This document shows positions 28,693 to 37,080 of a stretch of 64,000 nucleotides of DNA, in pieces. Source of the stretch: Sphingobacterium lactis (GTDB taxonomy: Bacteria > Bacteroidota > Bacteroidia > Sphingobacteriales > Sphingobacteriaceae); NCBI RefSeq assembly GCF_011046555.1, contig NZ_CP049246.1, positions 3,720,001-3,784,000 of the forward strand, read 5' to 3'. The translations under genes were made by a program, and so were the position numbers. Each line of letters starts with the position of its first letter. The first letter of the stretch is position 1. Under the pieces are notes generated by a model. That model was not told where the DNA came from. It saw only the letters and a program-made list of their open reading frames with translations, and did not search any database.

Positions 28693-29100
28693 ATGATAAT
28701 GAAAAAACTTTTATTGGCTTTTGCTATTGGAACAGCTTCCCTAGTAACATTTTCTTCTTGTACGAAAGAAACTATCAACTACCTTCCAGGTAAAACGATC
28801 GTATTACCCGTAAAACCGGCAGATTGGAAAAGAACTGGTAATGTGTACGAATACACTTTTGATATGCCTGAAATTACGGATAGGATCTTTGAGGATGGAT
28901 TCGTGGATGTGGCGATATCATTTGATAAATCCCCGAATTACTACGATAACATCGCTGCTACGATTGGGAATTACCACTATTCTTTCCAATATGGAAAAGG
29001 TGAAGTAACGATCTTTGCAGAATTTCTGGGATCGAATCCAGTACCTCCTGAAGGAATGTTGGTGAAAATCATGGTTTCAGATGCCGAAATAGGCAACTAA
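28693..29100 (+). CDS. Hypothetical lipoprotein
   Basis: A 135-aa protein with a lipoprotein signal (MIMKKLLLAFAIGTASLV, lipobox FSSC at about residue 24). The mature part contains ITDRIFEDGFVDVAISFDKS and NYHYSFQYGKGEVTIFAEFL and probably folds as a small beta-sandwich. I do not recognise a named family, though similar short lipoproteins with a VPLP-type segment are common in Sphingobacteriaceae. Single gene, 174 bp from its upstream neighbour, with its own terminator. Confidence 0.7.
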   Translation: MIMKKLLLAFAIGTASLVTFSSCTKETINYLPGKTIVLPVKPADWKRTGNVYEYTFDMPEITDRIFEDGFVDVAISFDKSPNYYDNIAATIGNYHYSFQYGKGEVTIFAEFLGSNPVPPEGMLVKIMVSDAEIGN

Positions 29101-29114
29101 TAGAAAAAAAAATT

Positions 29115-29146
29115 AAAGGAGTCCAATCGGGCTCCTTTCTTTTTTC
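29115..29146 (+). terminator. Terminator of the hypothetical lipoprotein gene
   Basis: AAAGGAGTCC pairs with GGGCTCCTTT (10 bp, one T-G), then CTTTTTTC. Confidence 0.85.
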
Positions 29147-29163
29147 AATTCCAAAGCATTTAA

Positions 29164-30816
29164 TTACTTCAGCATCTCTCTGGCATGCTGTATGGCTGTT
29201 TCTTCTGGATTTGCCCCACTGAGCATCTGTGCAATCTCCAAAACCCGCTGTTCGGAATCCATCAATACAATATTCGATTTGGTCTTGGTCCCAAGATCCT
29301 CCTTATAGACCTTAAAGTGTGCATCACCTTTTGATGCGATCTGTGGCAGGTGTGTAATGCTGATGACCTGCATATTTTCTGCGAGTTCTTCCATCACCTC
29401 CCCTACGCGTAGGGCAACCTCACCTGAAATTCCTGTATCGATTTCGTCAAAGATAATGGTCGGCAGTGCAGATGATTTGGCCACCAGTGATTTTATGGCG
29501 AGCATCACGCGGGAAAGCTCTCCTCCAGACGCCACTTTGTGAATGGGCTGCAGCGTCTGTCCCTTATTTGCAGAAAAAAGAAACGCGACCTCATCCTGAC
29601 CGGAACTTTTAAACGTATCCAGTACCTCCATCGAAACCTTGAGCTGTGCGTGCGGCATGCCTACTCGGTTAAGTACCGATTTAACTTCATCCTCCAATAA
29701 CTTGGTGGCTTTGGTTCTGTTGCGCGTCAACTGGGCCGCAAGTTTAAGTAAATCTGTATGCTGCTTTTCAATGGCTATCTTTAACGCTTCGATCTGTTCG
29801 CTCTGCGAATCGGCAGCCATCAATTTACCCTCGAAATCATCTTTAAGCGCGAGCAGCTCCGCTACGGTCGTTACCCTGTGCTTTTTCTGCAGGTCATACA
29901 GTCCGGAAAGGCGCTCGTTGACAATAGAAAGTCGTTCCTCATTCATCGTGACGCTATCCCCTACCTGTTCTATTTCAGCGCTCAGATCCTTCAGCTCGAT
30001 CAGCGTACTCTGCAAACGCTCCAATAACGGCTCTGCCGTGGGCAGATAGCGGACCCCCTGTTGCAGAGCGACCTGTACCTGCTTCAGACCATCCAGGATA
30101 TTGATTTCTCCATCCTGCAATTGTCCATTGGCTGCATGGAAATGTCTTTTTATTTCCTCCGCATTTGCCAATTGGGTCTGTTCGCTTTCAAGGTCTTCCT
30201 GTTCGTTCACCTGTAGGTTAGCCTCCTCCAATTCATTGAAAACAAACTGATGGTAATCCGCTTCCTGCCGCGAACGATCCTGATCTTCTTCCAACTGCTT
30301 CAATTCAGTTTTCAGCTTTTTGAACGTCTGGTATTGTTTCTTGTAATCCTGCACCAGATCGGTATGCTTAGCCACCGTATCCAGGACCAGAAGCTGGAAG
30401 GTTTCCGTATTGATCTGCAGGGTGGCATGCTGGGAGTGGATATCGATCAGCTGCTCCCCCAAAATTTTCAGGGTCTGCAATGTAACGGGAGTATCATTGA
30501 CGAAAGCACGTGATTTACCGTCGGCCTGCAATTCCCGACGGATAATGCTCAGGTCATCGTAATCCAAGTCAAGGGAAGCAAATAAGTCCTGCAACTGGTA
30601 ATTCTGGATAGCAAAGGATCCTTCGATCACACATTTCTTTGTTTCATCGAAGAAGTGCTTGCTCTCGGCGCGATTACCCAAGATCAAACCCAGGGCACCC
30701 ATGATAATGGATTTCCCGGCTCCGGTTTCCCCCGTAATGATATTCAGTTTAGGATTGAAGTCGATGTCCAATGCATCTATCAATGCATAATTCTTTATCT
30801 GTAGCTTACTTAACAT
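29164..30816 (-). CDS. recN: DNA repair protein RecN
   Basis: An SMC-like ATPase acting in double-strand break repair. The start at 30816 gives MLSKLQIKNYALIDALDIDF, the standard RecN N-terminus, and 550 aa. The frame is open 30 codons upstream, but that stretch is not RecN-like. Walker A GETGAGKS spans residues 29-36, a long coiled coil occupies about 160-370, and the C-terminal half has the signature region (VASGGELSRVMLAIK) and Walker B IIFDEIDTGISGEVALRVGE. Single gene, divergent from the SprT-like gene, with a -7 box at 30882-30889. Confidence 0.95.
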   Translation of the reverse strand: MLSKLQIKNYALIDALDIDFNPKLNIITGETGAGKSIIMGALGLILGNRAESKHFFDETKKCVIEGSFAIQNYQLQDLFASLDLDYDDLSIIRRELQADGKSRAFVNDTPVTLQTLKILGEQLIDIHSQHATLQINTETFQLLVLDTVAKHTDLVQDYKKQYQTFKKLKTELKQLEEDQDRSRQEADYHQFVFNELEEANLQVNEQEDLESEQTQLANAEEIKRHFHAANGQLQDGEINILDGLKQVQVALQQGVRYLPTAEPLLERLQSTLIELKDLSAEIEQVGDSVTMNEERLSIVNERLSGLYDLQKKHRVTTVAELLALKDDFEGKLMAADSQSEQIEALKIAIEKQHTDLLKLAAQLTRNRTKATKLLEDEVKSVLNRVGMPHAQLKVSMEVLDTFKSSGQDEVAFLFSANKGQTLQPIHKVASGGELSRVMLAIKSLVAKSSALPTIIFDEIDTGISGEVALRVGEVMEELAENMQVISITHLPQIASKGDAHFKVYKEDLGTKTKSNIVLMDSEQRVLEIAQMLSGANPEETAIQHAREMLK

Positions 30817-30881
30817 GCAGTGTCTCGTTCTAAAAGGATGTGCTGCGCCAGAATGCTGTGATCCGGCACGAGCACGCTGTT

Positions 30882-30889
30882 CAAATATA
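30882..30889 (-). promoter_or_regulatory. -7 element upstream of recN
   Basis: TATATTTG on the minus strand, about 65 nt before the RecN start. No -33 match. Confidence 0.35.
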
Positions 30890-30930
30890 ATTAATTCCTG
30901 AACCATGGAAAAAATAAAGACTTTTTATTC

Positions 30931-30960
30931 TTGAAATTTGCCCGCAATCTGATATGTTTG
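30931..30960 (+). promoter_or_regulatory. Promoter of the SprT-like gene
   Basis: TTG (30931-30933), 19-nt spacer, TATGTTTG (30953-30960). It covers the first in-frame ATG (30954), so translation should begin at the next one (30966), giving a nearly leaderless message. Confidence 0.55.
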
Positions 30961-30965
30961 TAGGG

Positions 30966-31592
30966 ATGCCTGACTTCAGCAAACAATTAAGCAAATACAT
31001 CCCTTCCGCTGCTGCACCGATCATTTCCCAATGGATCAATGATTCGGGCTGTCGCTTTAAGGTGACGCGATCCAGGGCATCGAAATTGGGAGACTATCGA
31101 TCTCCCTACCGGAATGAACCCCACCAGATCACGATCAATCACGATCTGAATCCCTATTCGTTTCTCATCACGACGGTCCATGAATTTGCGCACTTAAAGA
31201 CCTGGCAGGAATACAAGAATAAAGTGAAGCCCCACGGCGCTGAATGGAAGGAAAATTTCAAGCGGCTGATGGATGCGTTCCTTAAACTCCATATCTTCCC
31301 AGAAGATGTAAATTTGGCCTTGATCCGCTACATGAACAACCCGGCGGCCTCCAGCTGCACCGATCTCAACCTGTATCGGATACTGAAGACTTACGACGCC
31401 GGAGAGACTACCGCTACAACGATCGATCATATCGAATTCCACACCTATTTTGCTACGCGCAACGGCCGAGTTTTCCAAAAGATGGAAAAACTGCGCAAGC
31501 GCTACAAATGCATGGAGGTAAAAACCCAGCGGATCTATCTTTTTCACCCCATTGCGGAGGTTTTCCCTGTAGAAATGAATTCAAATCCGTAA
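30966..31592 (+). CDS. SprT-like zinc metalloprotease domain protein
   Basis: A 208-aa cytoplasmic protein. The zinc protease motif HEFAH (H72, E73, H76) sits in ITTVHEFAHLKTWQEY, and a third ligand may be the His of KVKPHGAEWKENF, the usual SprT arrangement (HExxH...H). The C-terminal part (RVFQKMEKLRKRYKCMEVKT) takes the place of the zinc-ribbon region but shows only one Cys. Eukaryotic Spartan proteins of this fold cleave DNA-protein crosslinks; bacterial roles are not established. Proximity to recN is suggestive only. Start chosen from the promoter position. The alternative ATG at 30954 adds four residues. Confidence 0.87.
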   Translation: MPDFSKQLSKYIPSAAAPIISQWINDSGCRFKVTRSRASKLGDYRSPYRNEPHQITINHDLNPYSFLITTVHEFAHLKTWQEYKNKVKPHGAEWKENFKRLMDAFLKLHIFPEDVNLALIRYMNNPAASSCTDLNLYRILKTYDAGETTATTIDHIEFHTYFATRNGRVFQKMEKLRKRYKCMEVKTQRIYLFHPIAEVFPVEMNSNP

Positions 31593-31634
31593 ATTAGTGA
31601 CATTACACAGCTTACCGTTTATTACAACAATTCT

Positions 31635-33299
31635 ATGAAACAAAATCTTTTATTCGCTGCAGCGGCATTGCTGGGTCTGGCATCCTGCCAAGACGGGGGA
31701 AGTTCCTCCAGCTATGACAAAAACAGTTTGGATTCTACAGCATTGGCAGCAATCGATGAAACGAGCTACAAAGCCTATGTCACTCAACTTGCCTCAGACG
31801 AATTTCAAGGGCGTAAACCATTCAGCAAGGGCGATACCCTTACCGTGAATTATATCCAAGATCAGTTTAAGACCATCGGCTTGGCACCCGGCAATGGAGA
31901 CTCCTATTTCCAGGAGGTACCCATGGTGGAGATCAGCTCCAAACCTGTCGATCCCAAGATGACCTTCAAGGGCAAAAATGGCGACCTCACCGTCACCAAC
32001 TTGGATGACTATGTGATCGGTACGCCACAAATGGCGGATCAGATCGATGTCGCCAATACGGAACTCGTATTTGCGGGATTTGGTATCGTTGCACCGGAAT
32101 TCAATTGGAACGATTATGAGGGCTTGGATGTAAAAGGCAAGACCGTCGTGGTAATGGTTTCGGATCCGGGCCGATACGACAAAAACTTATTCAAGGCCGA
32201 TACCATGACCTATTACGGTCGTTGGACCTATAAATTTGAGGAAGCCTCCCGTCAGGGTGCTGCCGGAGTCATGATTATCCATGAAACTGAAGCGGCAAGC
32301 TACGGTTGGAATGTGGTACGCAACAGCTGGTCTGGACCGCGCCTATCCCTCATTCCTGAAAACAAAGGGTCCAATCTGGTGAAGTACCAAGGATGGATCA
32401 CGTCCGAGACCGCGAAGAAATTATTTGCTTTGGGTGGTCTGAAGGCCGATATCATGGAGGACGCAAAGAAACAAGGCTTCAAACCTGTACCGATGAACAT
32501 CAGTACGGGCGTGAAATTGGCCAGTACGTTTCGCGAATCCAAATCCAACAATGTGTTGGGCATGATCAAGGGCTCGAAGCGTCCTGATGAAACCATCATC
32601 TATACCGCACACTGGGATCACCTGGGCATTGGCGAGGCTGTAGAAGGCGATTCGATCTTCAATGGTGCCATTGATAACGCTACAGGTGTTGCTGCTCTGT
32701 TCGAGATTGCCAAGGCTTTCAAAGCGGCCAAGGTGCAGCCTGAACGCAGCATTGTCTTCCTTGCGGTTACGGCAGAAGAACAAGGCTTATTGGGCTCCCA
32801 GTATTATGCCGAACACCCGATCTTCCCGATCAAAACGACCGTTGCGAACCTGAACATGGACTCCTTCAATCCGGCAGGTGCAATGAATGGTTTCCGCGTT
32901 GTTGGAACCGGACAGACAGAACTGGAAGATTATGCGGTGCTTTCAGGTGCCAAATTCAATCGGAAATTAATGCCTGAGGGCAGTCCGACTTCCGGCGGAT
33001 TCTATCGTTCGGACCATTTCAACTTCGTGAAAGTCGGTGTTCCCGGTCTGTACATGGGCAGTGGCGGACAATATCTTGAAAAGGATACAACCCTGCTGAA
33101 CCAACGCCAACAGGCATTGGCAGGACGCTACCATGCTGTAACCGATGAAATCGATGATCACTGGAACTTCGACGGAATCATGGCTGACATCCGTCTGTTC
33201 TTCGATATCGGCTATACCTTGAGTATGGAAACCACGTTTCCGAATTTCAAGGCAAAGTCAGAGTTTAAAGAATTAGGCGACAAACGTCTGTCAAAATAG
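31635..33299 (+). CDS. M28-family metallopeptidase lipoprotein with PA domain
   Basis: A 554-aa secreted aminopeptidase-type enzyme. Lipoprotein signal MKQNLLFAAAALLGLASC, C18 modified. A PA (protease-associated) insert lies at about 130-260 (VFAGFGIVAPEFNWNDYEGL). The M28 catalytic domain has zinc ligands H326 (TAHWDHLG), D347 (GAIDNATG), general base/ligand pair E381-E382 (TAEEQGLLGS), D in NLNMDSF, and a late His in YRSDHFNF. Likely anchored to the cell envelope, trimming peptides from the N-terminus. Single gene or loosely linked with the following 4-TM gene. Confidence 0.93.
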   Translation: MKQNLLFAAAALLGLASCQDGGSSSSYDKNSLDSTALAAIDETSYKAYVTQLASDEFQGRKPFSKGDTLTVNYIQDQFKTIGLAPGNGDSYFQEVPMVEISSKPVDPKMTFKGKNGDLTVTNLDDYVIGTPQMADQIDVANTELVFAGFGIVAPEFNWNDYEGLDVKGKTVVVMVSDPGRYDKNLFKADTMTYYGRWTYKFEEASRQGAAGVMIIHETEAASYGWNVVRNSWSGPRLSLIPENKGSNLVKYQGWITSETAKKLFALGGLKADIMEDAKKQGFKPVPMNISTGVKLASTFRESKSNNVLGMIKGSKRPDETIIYTAHWDHLGIGEAVEGDSIFNGAIDNATGVAALFEIAKAFKAAKVQPERSIVFLAVTAEEQGLLGSQYYAEHPIFPIKTTVANLNMDSFNPAGAMNGFRVVGTGQTELEDYAVLSGAKFNRKLMPEGSPTSGGFYRSDHFNFVKVGVPGLYMGSGGQYLEKDTTLLNQRQQALAGRYHAVTDEIDDHWNFDGIMADIRLFFDIGYTLSMETTFPNFKAKSEFKELGDKRLSK

Positions 33300-33329
33300 T
33301 ATATTTGCTCATTAATAATTGAAACTATC

Positions 33330-33758
33330 ATGCTTACAGGAATGACACATCTACATTCAACCCTGGCTATTGTATTATTACTAGCCCTCGTTATCTCCAT
33401 CATCATTACCTTGGTTAATCTTGCTGGAAACAAACCGTACAACCGCAAGATCGCGCTTATCGGTTTAATCAGTGCCCACCTTCAATTGGTAACTGGATTG
33501 ATCCTTTACTTTATTTCCGCACGTGGTTTCCAAAACCTTTCCGGTGACACCATGGGCGACAGCGTATCCAGATTGTACACCGTAGAACATCCAATTGCCA
33601 TGTTATTGGGTATCATCCTGATCACGGTAGGCTATTCTAAATCCAAGAAAATCGCTGATGCAAAGCAGGCCAACAAAACGGTCCTAATTTACTACATCAT
33701 CGGTTTGATCTTGATCCTTTCAAGAATCCCTTATGCTACTTGGTCCATCTTGAACTAA
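33330..33758 (+). CDS. Hypothetical four-helix membrane protein
   Basis: A 142-aa protein with four predicted transmembrane helices (about 8-32, 40-65, 88-108, 118-138). Histidines in MTHLHS, SAHLQLVTG and VEHPIAM sit near helix ends, a layout reminiscent of small b-type cytochromes, but I cannot prove haem binding. A TATATTTG box at 33300-33307 lies 22 nt upstream. Terminator follows at 33778. Probably conserved in the family; function not known. Confidence 0.75.
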   Translation: MLTGMTHLHSTLAIVLLLALVISIIITLVNLAGNKPYNRKIALIGLISAHLQLVTGLILYFISARGFQNLSGDTMGDSVSRLYTVEHPIAMLLGIILITVGYSKSKKIADAKQANKTVLIYYIIGLILILSRIPYATWSILN

Positions 33759-33777
33759 GTAGGACGAAATAAAAATT

Positions 33778-33813
33778 GAAAAAGGCTGTTCATATGTTGA
33801 GCAGCCTTTTTTT
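33778..33813 (+). terminator. Terminator after the four-helix membrane protein
   Basis: AAAAAGGCTG(TTC) and (GAG)CAGCCTTTTTTT form a stem-loop with a T7 tail, 20 nt after the stop codon. Confidence 0.8.
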
Positions 33814-34140
33814 GTTGCTTTACTTCTTGCTATTGGAAGAAGTCCAATGCGCTATTCACCTGCCCGATGCAACAGGTTATCCTCAGGTAGATAATGAACT
33901 TCCCGTCCAATTTAAACGGTTATTGCCGTTGATAACGGAAAACAATTTCTTATATTTATTCCAACAACCGCTAAACCTCCTCTTTCTGGTTATTTTACCA
34001 TTCTTTCAGGAAATATTACTTTTTATTTCAGAATCCCTATCGCTGACACGCTCTCACCAATTGACATTTTCAATTCGGGTACGGTTCCTTTTGCCATTTC
34101 AGAAAAATATGGTTTAGGCAAAACCAGCGTTGGACGGGGT

Positions 34141-34266
34141 TAGACCTTGTCTGAGGTGCATCCGAGGTGTGTGCGGGGTACTAGCGAGGTGAGAGCGTGT
34201 CTATAGACACGCTCTCACCTCGCTCTCAGTACGCTCTCACCACGCTCTCACCTCAGACAAGGTCTA
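34141..34266. repeat. Inverted-repeat element, copy 2 (126 bp)
   Basis: Perfect 18-bp terminal arms TAGACCTTGTCTGAGGTG and CACCTCAGACAAGGTCTA. Inside is a second perfect palindrome: GGTGAGAGCGTGTC, TATA, GACACGCTCTCACC. Homologous to 10446-10574 over its whole length. Arm differences between the copies are compensated on the opposite arm. Confidence 0.88.
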
Positions 34267-34436
34267 GGTAAGGGTTTGGGGAGGACGTAGAGCGTTTTTA
34301 AGTATAAAACACTATATATCAATGGTATATGCTATAAATAAGCAGAAAAGTAAAGTTTGCTTTAAGCGTTTATTTGCGCTATTTGGTGGCATTGATTAAC
34401 GTATATCATGGAAAATGGTGTATTGGCAAAAATTTA

Positions 34437-34507
34437 TAGTTACACCCCTCTGGGGTTGCTTGTATTATGCAAACACATGCTAAAATAGTGACACCCCTTC
34501 GGGGTTG
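34437..34507. repeat. Two REP-like palindromic units
   Basis: AGTTACACCCCTCTGGGGTT (34437-34457) and GCTAAAATAGTGACACCCCT plus TCGGGGTTGG (34480-34507), same orientation. Confidence 0.7.
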
Positions 34508-34806
34508 GATAGCGTGTTAGATACCAATTAAATTTTTCCGTCTTCAGAAGTATTGTGTGTAAAGCTGTATTGGCTGTTCCCATGTGCCTACGGCATGTTT
34601 TGGCACAAGTCCGCCATGCAACCCCGCTAGGGGTGTAACTATTTTAGGAACACCCCTTCGGGGTTGGATAGCGTGTTAGATACCAATTAAATTTTTCCGT
34701 CTTCAGAAGTATTGTGTGTAAAGCTGTATTGGCTGTTCCCATGTGCCTACGGCATGTTTTGGCACAAGTCCGCCATGCAACCCCGCTAGGGGTGTAACTA
34801 TTTTAG
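34491..34806. repeat. Perfect tandem duplication, period 159 bp
   Basis: The segment starting ACACCCCTTCGGGGTTGGAT at 34491 recurs at 34650 with no difference over about 157 bp. Each copy begins and ends with a REP-like palindrome in opposite orientation (left CACCCCTTCGGGGTTG, right CAACCCCGCTAGGGGTG then TAACTATTTTAG at 34618-34647 and 34777-34806). Confidence 0.92.
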
Positions 34807-34828
34807 CTCATGTTGGATCAAATCCACG

Positions 34829-34856
34829 AAACCCCAGAGGCGTGTAACTATTTTAG
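34829..34856. repeat. REP-like unit, variant
   Basis: AACCCCAGAGGCGTGTAACT followed by ATTTTAG. One mismatch in the stem (GAGGCG for GAGGGG). Confidence 0.6.
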
Positions 34857-34867
34857 GAACACCCAAA

Positions 34868-35062
34868 AAATCGCCCCTTTTAAAGCCGTAAAAAATGCTG
34901 GCGCAAGAGTTGTGCGCAGGGCCAGTGCGGTGGATCTCTTGTGCCTTAAACATGCGTCAGCACCTCATAATTAATTGCACCCCAAATTTCTCTTCATCGG
35001 CCTATATCCCCAGCAACCCCGCTAGGGGTGTAACTATTTTAGCGCGTGTTGGATCAAACCCA
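34868..35062. repeat. Duplicated block, copy 1
   Basis: Runs from ATCGCCCCTTTTAAAGCCGT through CTCTTGTGCCTTAAACATGC to a REP-like unit (35014-35041) and GCGTGTTGGATCAAACCCAT. It matches 35207-35405 at most positions. Confidence 0.75.
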
Positions 35063-35063
35063 T

Positions 35064-35092
35064 ACAACCCCAGAGGGGTGTAACTCTTTTAG
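35064..35092. repeat. REP-like unit
   Basis: ACAACCCCAGAGGGGTGTAA then CTCTTTTAG; one change in the tail. Confidence 0.65.
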
Positions 35093-35149
35093 GAAAACCC
35101 AAATTCAACCCATACAACTCGTGCGCCAGCATGCTGGTTAGCGCGATTA

Positions 35150-35212
35150 GGGCGATTTTTTGGGAGGTGATGGGCGCGCTTTGCGCGCCCATCACCTCCC
35201 AAAAAATCGCCC
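35150..35212. repeat. Perfect 30-bp inverted repeat with TTT loop
   Basis: Arms 35150-35179 and 35183-35212 are exact reverse complements, running from GGGCGATTTTTTGGGAGG to TGATGGGCGCGC, loop TTT. The second arm overlaps the start of the second copy of the duplicated block. Confidence 0.9.
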
Positions 35213-35405
35213 CTTTTAAAACCGTAAAAAACGCTGGCGCAAGAGTTGTGCGGAGGGCCATGTGCGGTGGATCTCTTGTGCCTTAAACATGCGTCAGCAC
35301 CTCATAAATAATTGCATTCCAAATTTCTCTTCAGCTGCCTATCACCCATGCAACCCCGCTAGGGGTGTAACTATTTTAGCGCGTGTTGGATCAAACCCAT
35401 ACAAC
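35207..35405. repeat. Duplicated block, copy 2
   Basis: Same order as 34868-35062, including the REP-like unit at 35350-35379, with scattered substitutions and small indels. Confidence 0.75.
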
Positions 35406-35520
35406 CCATGCGCCAGCGTACCGTATAAGGTCCTTTTTTTGTGCCTTAAACATGCGCTAGCACATCTCCACCTGCTTATCATACAGCCCCATTCACCTCA
35501 ATCCGCTCCCAACCCCCAAC

Positions 35521-35556
35521 AAAAAAGGTCCGGCGATTCGCCGGACCTTTTCTTTT
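35521..35556 (-). terminator. Terminator of the small membrane protein gene
   Basis: Perfect 12-bp stem AAAGGTCCGGCG/CGCCGGACCTTT, loop ATT. T runs on both strands. Confidence 0.88.
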
Positions 35557-35573
35557 TATCTTGTGTACTTTCC

Positions 35574-35828
35574 TTATTTCTTGCTGAAGCCCAAGATTGC
35601 GAAAACAATCTTGAATGCTAGGTAGGAAGCAATAATGATAGCGATATTAGCAATCCATGAGAAAATAGAAGCCATTTGATCCAACGCAGGAATAACATCC
35701 GGTACGAAACGAATGAAAACACCTACTAAACCGATAACGATTGCAACGGTCAATGAAACATAATATTCGGTACGGTTAGCGTTATTATCCGTATGTCTTG
35801 CTGGTCTTTCTACTGTTGAATTTTCCAT
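35574..35828 (-). CDS. Hypothetical small membrane protein with two transmembrane helices
   Basis: An 84-aa protein: hydrophilic N-terminus (MENSTVERPARHTDNNANRT), then two hydrophobic helices (SLTVAIVIGLVGVFIRF and SWIANIAIIIASYLAFKIVF) and a short basic end. I do not recognise a function. A -7 box TACATTTG (35863-35856, minus) and a strong terminator frame it, which supports a real monocistronic gene. Confidence 0.75.
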   Translation of the reverse strand: MENSTVERPARHTDNNANRTEYYVSLTVAIVIGLVGVFIRFVPDVIPALDQMASIFSWIANIAIIIASYLAFKIVFAILGFSKK

Positions 35829-35855
35829 AATAAATTATCTTCTATTAAAGCTGCA

Positions 35856-35863
35856 CAAATGTA
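35856..35863 (-). promoter_or_regulatory. -7 element of the small membrane protein gene
   Basis: TACATTTG on the minus strand. A TTTG is present upstream but at only 14 nt spacing, so the match is partial. Confidence 0.45.
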
Positions 35864-35903
35864 CAAAAGTCTATGTGCAAATAAAATAATATTTTACAAT
35901 TAA

Positions 35904-37052
35904 TTAACGCGATAAGGCCTGCTCCAGATCGGCGATCAGGTCTTCGGCATCTTCGATTCCTACGGATAGGCGCAGCAGGTTGTCCACAACGCCGACTTTC
36001 TCGCGTGCTTCCTTCGGAATGGAACCGTGTGTCATGGTCGCGGGGTGATTGATCAGGGATTCCACACCGCCGAGCGATTCCGCCAGTGTGAACACCTTAA
36101 ATCCTGACGCAATGCGGAATGTTTCGTTCAGGTCGGCTCCCTTTAATACAATGGATACCATCCCTCCGAAATCCTTCATCTGCTTCTTGGCTACGTCATG
36201 TCCCGGGTGATCCTCGAACCCTGGCCAATAGATCTTTTCGATCTTCGGATGGTTCTTCAGGTATTCCGCTACCTGACGGCCGTTTTCACAGTGTGCTTTC
36301 ATGCGCAGATGCAGCGTCTTGATCCCGCGAAGGACAAGGAATGCGTCCTGAGGTCCTGGAGTACCGCCACAGGCGTTGTAATAAAACCACAACTGCTTGT
36401 AGAGTTCCTCATCATTTACGATCAATGCGCCCATAACCACATCGGAGTGTCCGCCCAAATATTTGGTAACCGAGTGCATCACGATATCAGCACCGAGGTC
36501 CAATGGATTCTGCAGGTACGGTGAAGCAAAGGTATTGTCCACAGCGTATAGGATCCCTTTTTCTTTCGCGATCTTGCCGATTGCGGCAATATCCGCCAGC
36601 TTCAGCGTTGGGTTGGTCGGTGTTTCTACCCAGATTAATTTTGTCTTATCGGAAATCGCATCGGCAACGGCCTGCGGATCGGAGGTATTGACAAACTTAA
36701 AGGTAATGCCCAATGGTTCATATACCTTGGTGAATATCCGGTAGGAACCGCCATAGAGGTCATCTCCCGTTACGACTTCGTCACCAGGCTGCAATAGGCG
36801 CAACACACAGTCCGTTGCCGCCATACCGCTGGCGAATGCCAAGCCGAACTTTCCGTTTTCGAGCGCTGCCAGGCAGTCCTCCAATGCTTTACGCGTCGGG
36901 TTGGTACCACGGGAGTATTCAAAGCCCTTGTGGTCTCCGGGAGCTTTCTGCTGATAGGTCGATGTCTGATATATGGGTGTCATCACGGCACCGGTCGTAG
37001 GATCTGCTTCCTGACCGGCATGGATAGCCTTGGTTGCAAACTTATAATTCAT
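35904..37052 (-). CDS. Cystathionine gamma-synthase / gamma-lyase family PLP enzyme
   Basis: A 382-aa pyridoxal-phosphate enzyme of the Cys/Met metabolism family. PLP would be bound at K197 in [12 protein letters not shown]. Other landmarks are [33 protein letters not shown] and [18 protein letters not shown]. MetB (gamma-synthase, methionine synthesis) and cystathionine gamma-lyase cannot be told apart safely from sequence alone. Last gene of a proS - epimerase-like - PLP enzyme run, 28 nt after the epimerase-like gene. No SAM riboswitch was seen. Confidence 0.92.
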   Translation of the reverse strand: MNYKFATKAIHAGQEADPTTGAVMTPIYQTSTYQQKAPGDHKGFEYSRGTNPTRKALEDCLAALENGKFGLAFASGMAATDCVLRLLQPGDEVVTGDDLYGGSYRIFTKVYEPLGITFKFVNTSDPQAVADAISDKTKLIWVETPTNPTLKLADIAAIGKIAKEKGILYAVDNTFASPYLQNPLDLGADIVMHSVTKYLGGHSDVVMGALIVNDEELYKQLWFYYNACGGTPGPQDAFLVLRGIKTLHLRMKAHCENGRQVAEYLKNHPKIEKIYWPGFEDHPGHDVAKKQMKDFGGMVSIVLKGADLNETFRIASGFKVFTLAESLGGVESLINHPATMTHGSIPKEAREKVGVVDNLLRLSVGIEDAEDLIADLEQALSR

Positions 37053-37080
37053 AGTATTCTAATTTTATCCGACTAAGTTA

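Larger units (their letters stand above)
33814..35520. other. Gene-free repeat island B
   Basis: About 1.7 kb without a credible gene. The first 320 bp (33814-34135) show no repeat and no recognisable coding sequence. The rest is dense in interspersed repeats: one copy of the 126-129-bp inverted-repeat element, at least nine CAACCCC-type palindromes, a perfect tandem duplication of 159-bp period, a 30-bp perfect hairpin, and a 165-bp block present twice. Confidence 0.7.

Noticed and set aside
30817..30906. N-terminal extension of RecN by 30 residues
   Set aside because: Standard RecN starts MLSKLQIKNY; the extension is not conserved-looking and lies in the promoter region.
33776..34117. 113-codon frame after the four-helix membrane protein
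   Set aside because: It would start with TTG inside the terminator stem and shows no family resemblance.
34437..35379. Possible CRISPR array
   Set aside because: Repeats are palindromic, irregularly spaced, in both orientations, and no cas gene is nearby.
37053..37080. SAM riboswitch before the cystathionine-type enzyme
   Set aside because: The gap is only 28 nt and the gene is internal to an operon; no riboswitch-like fold was found before proS either.
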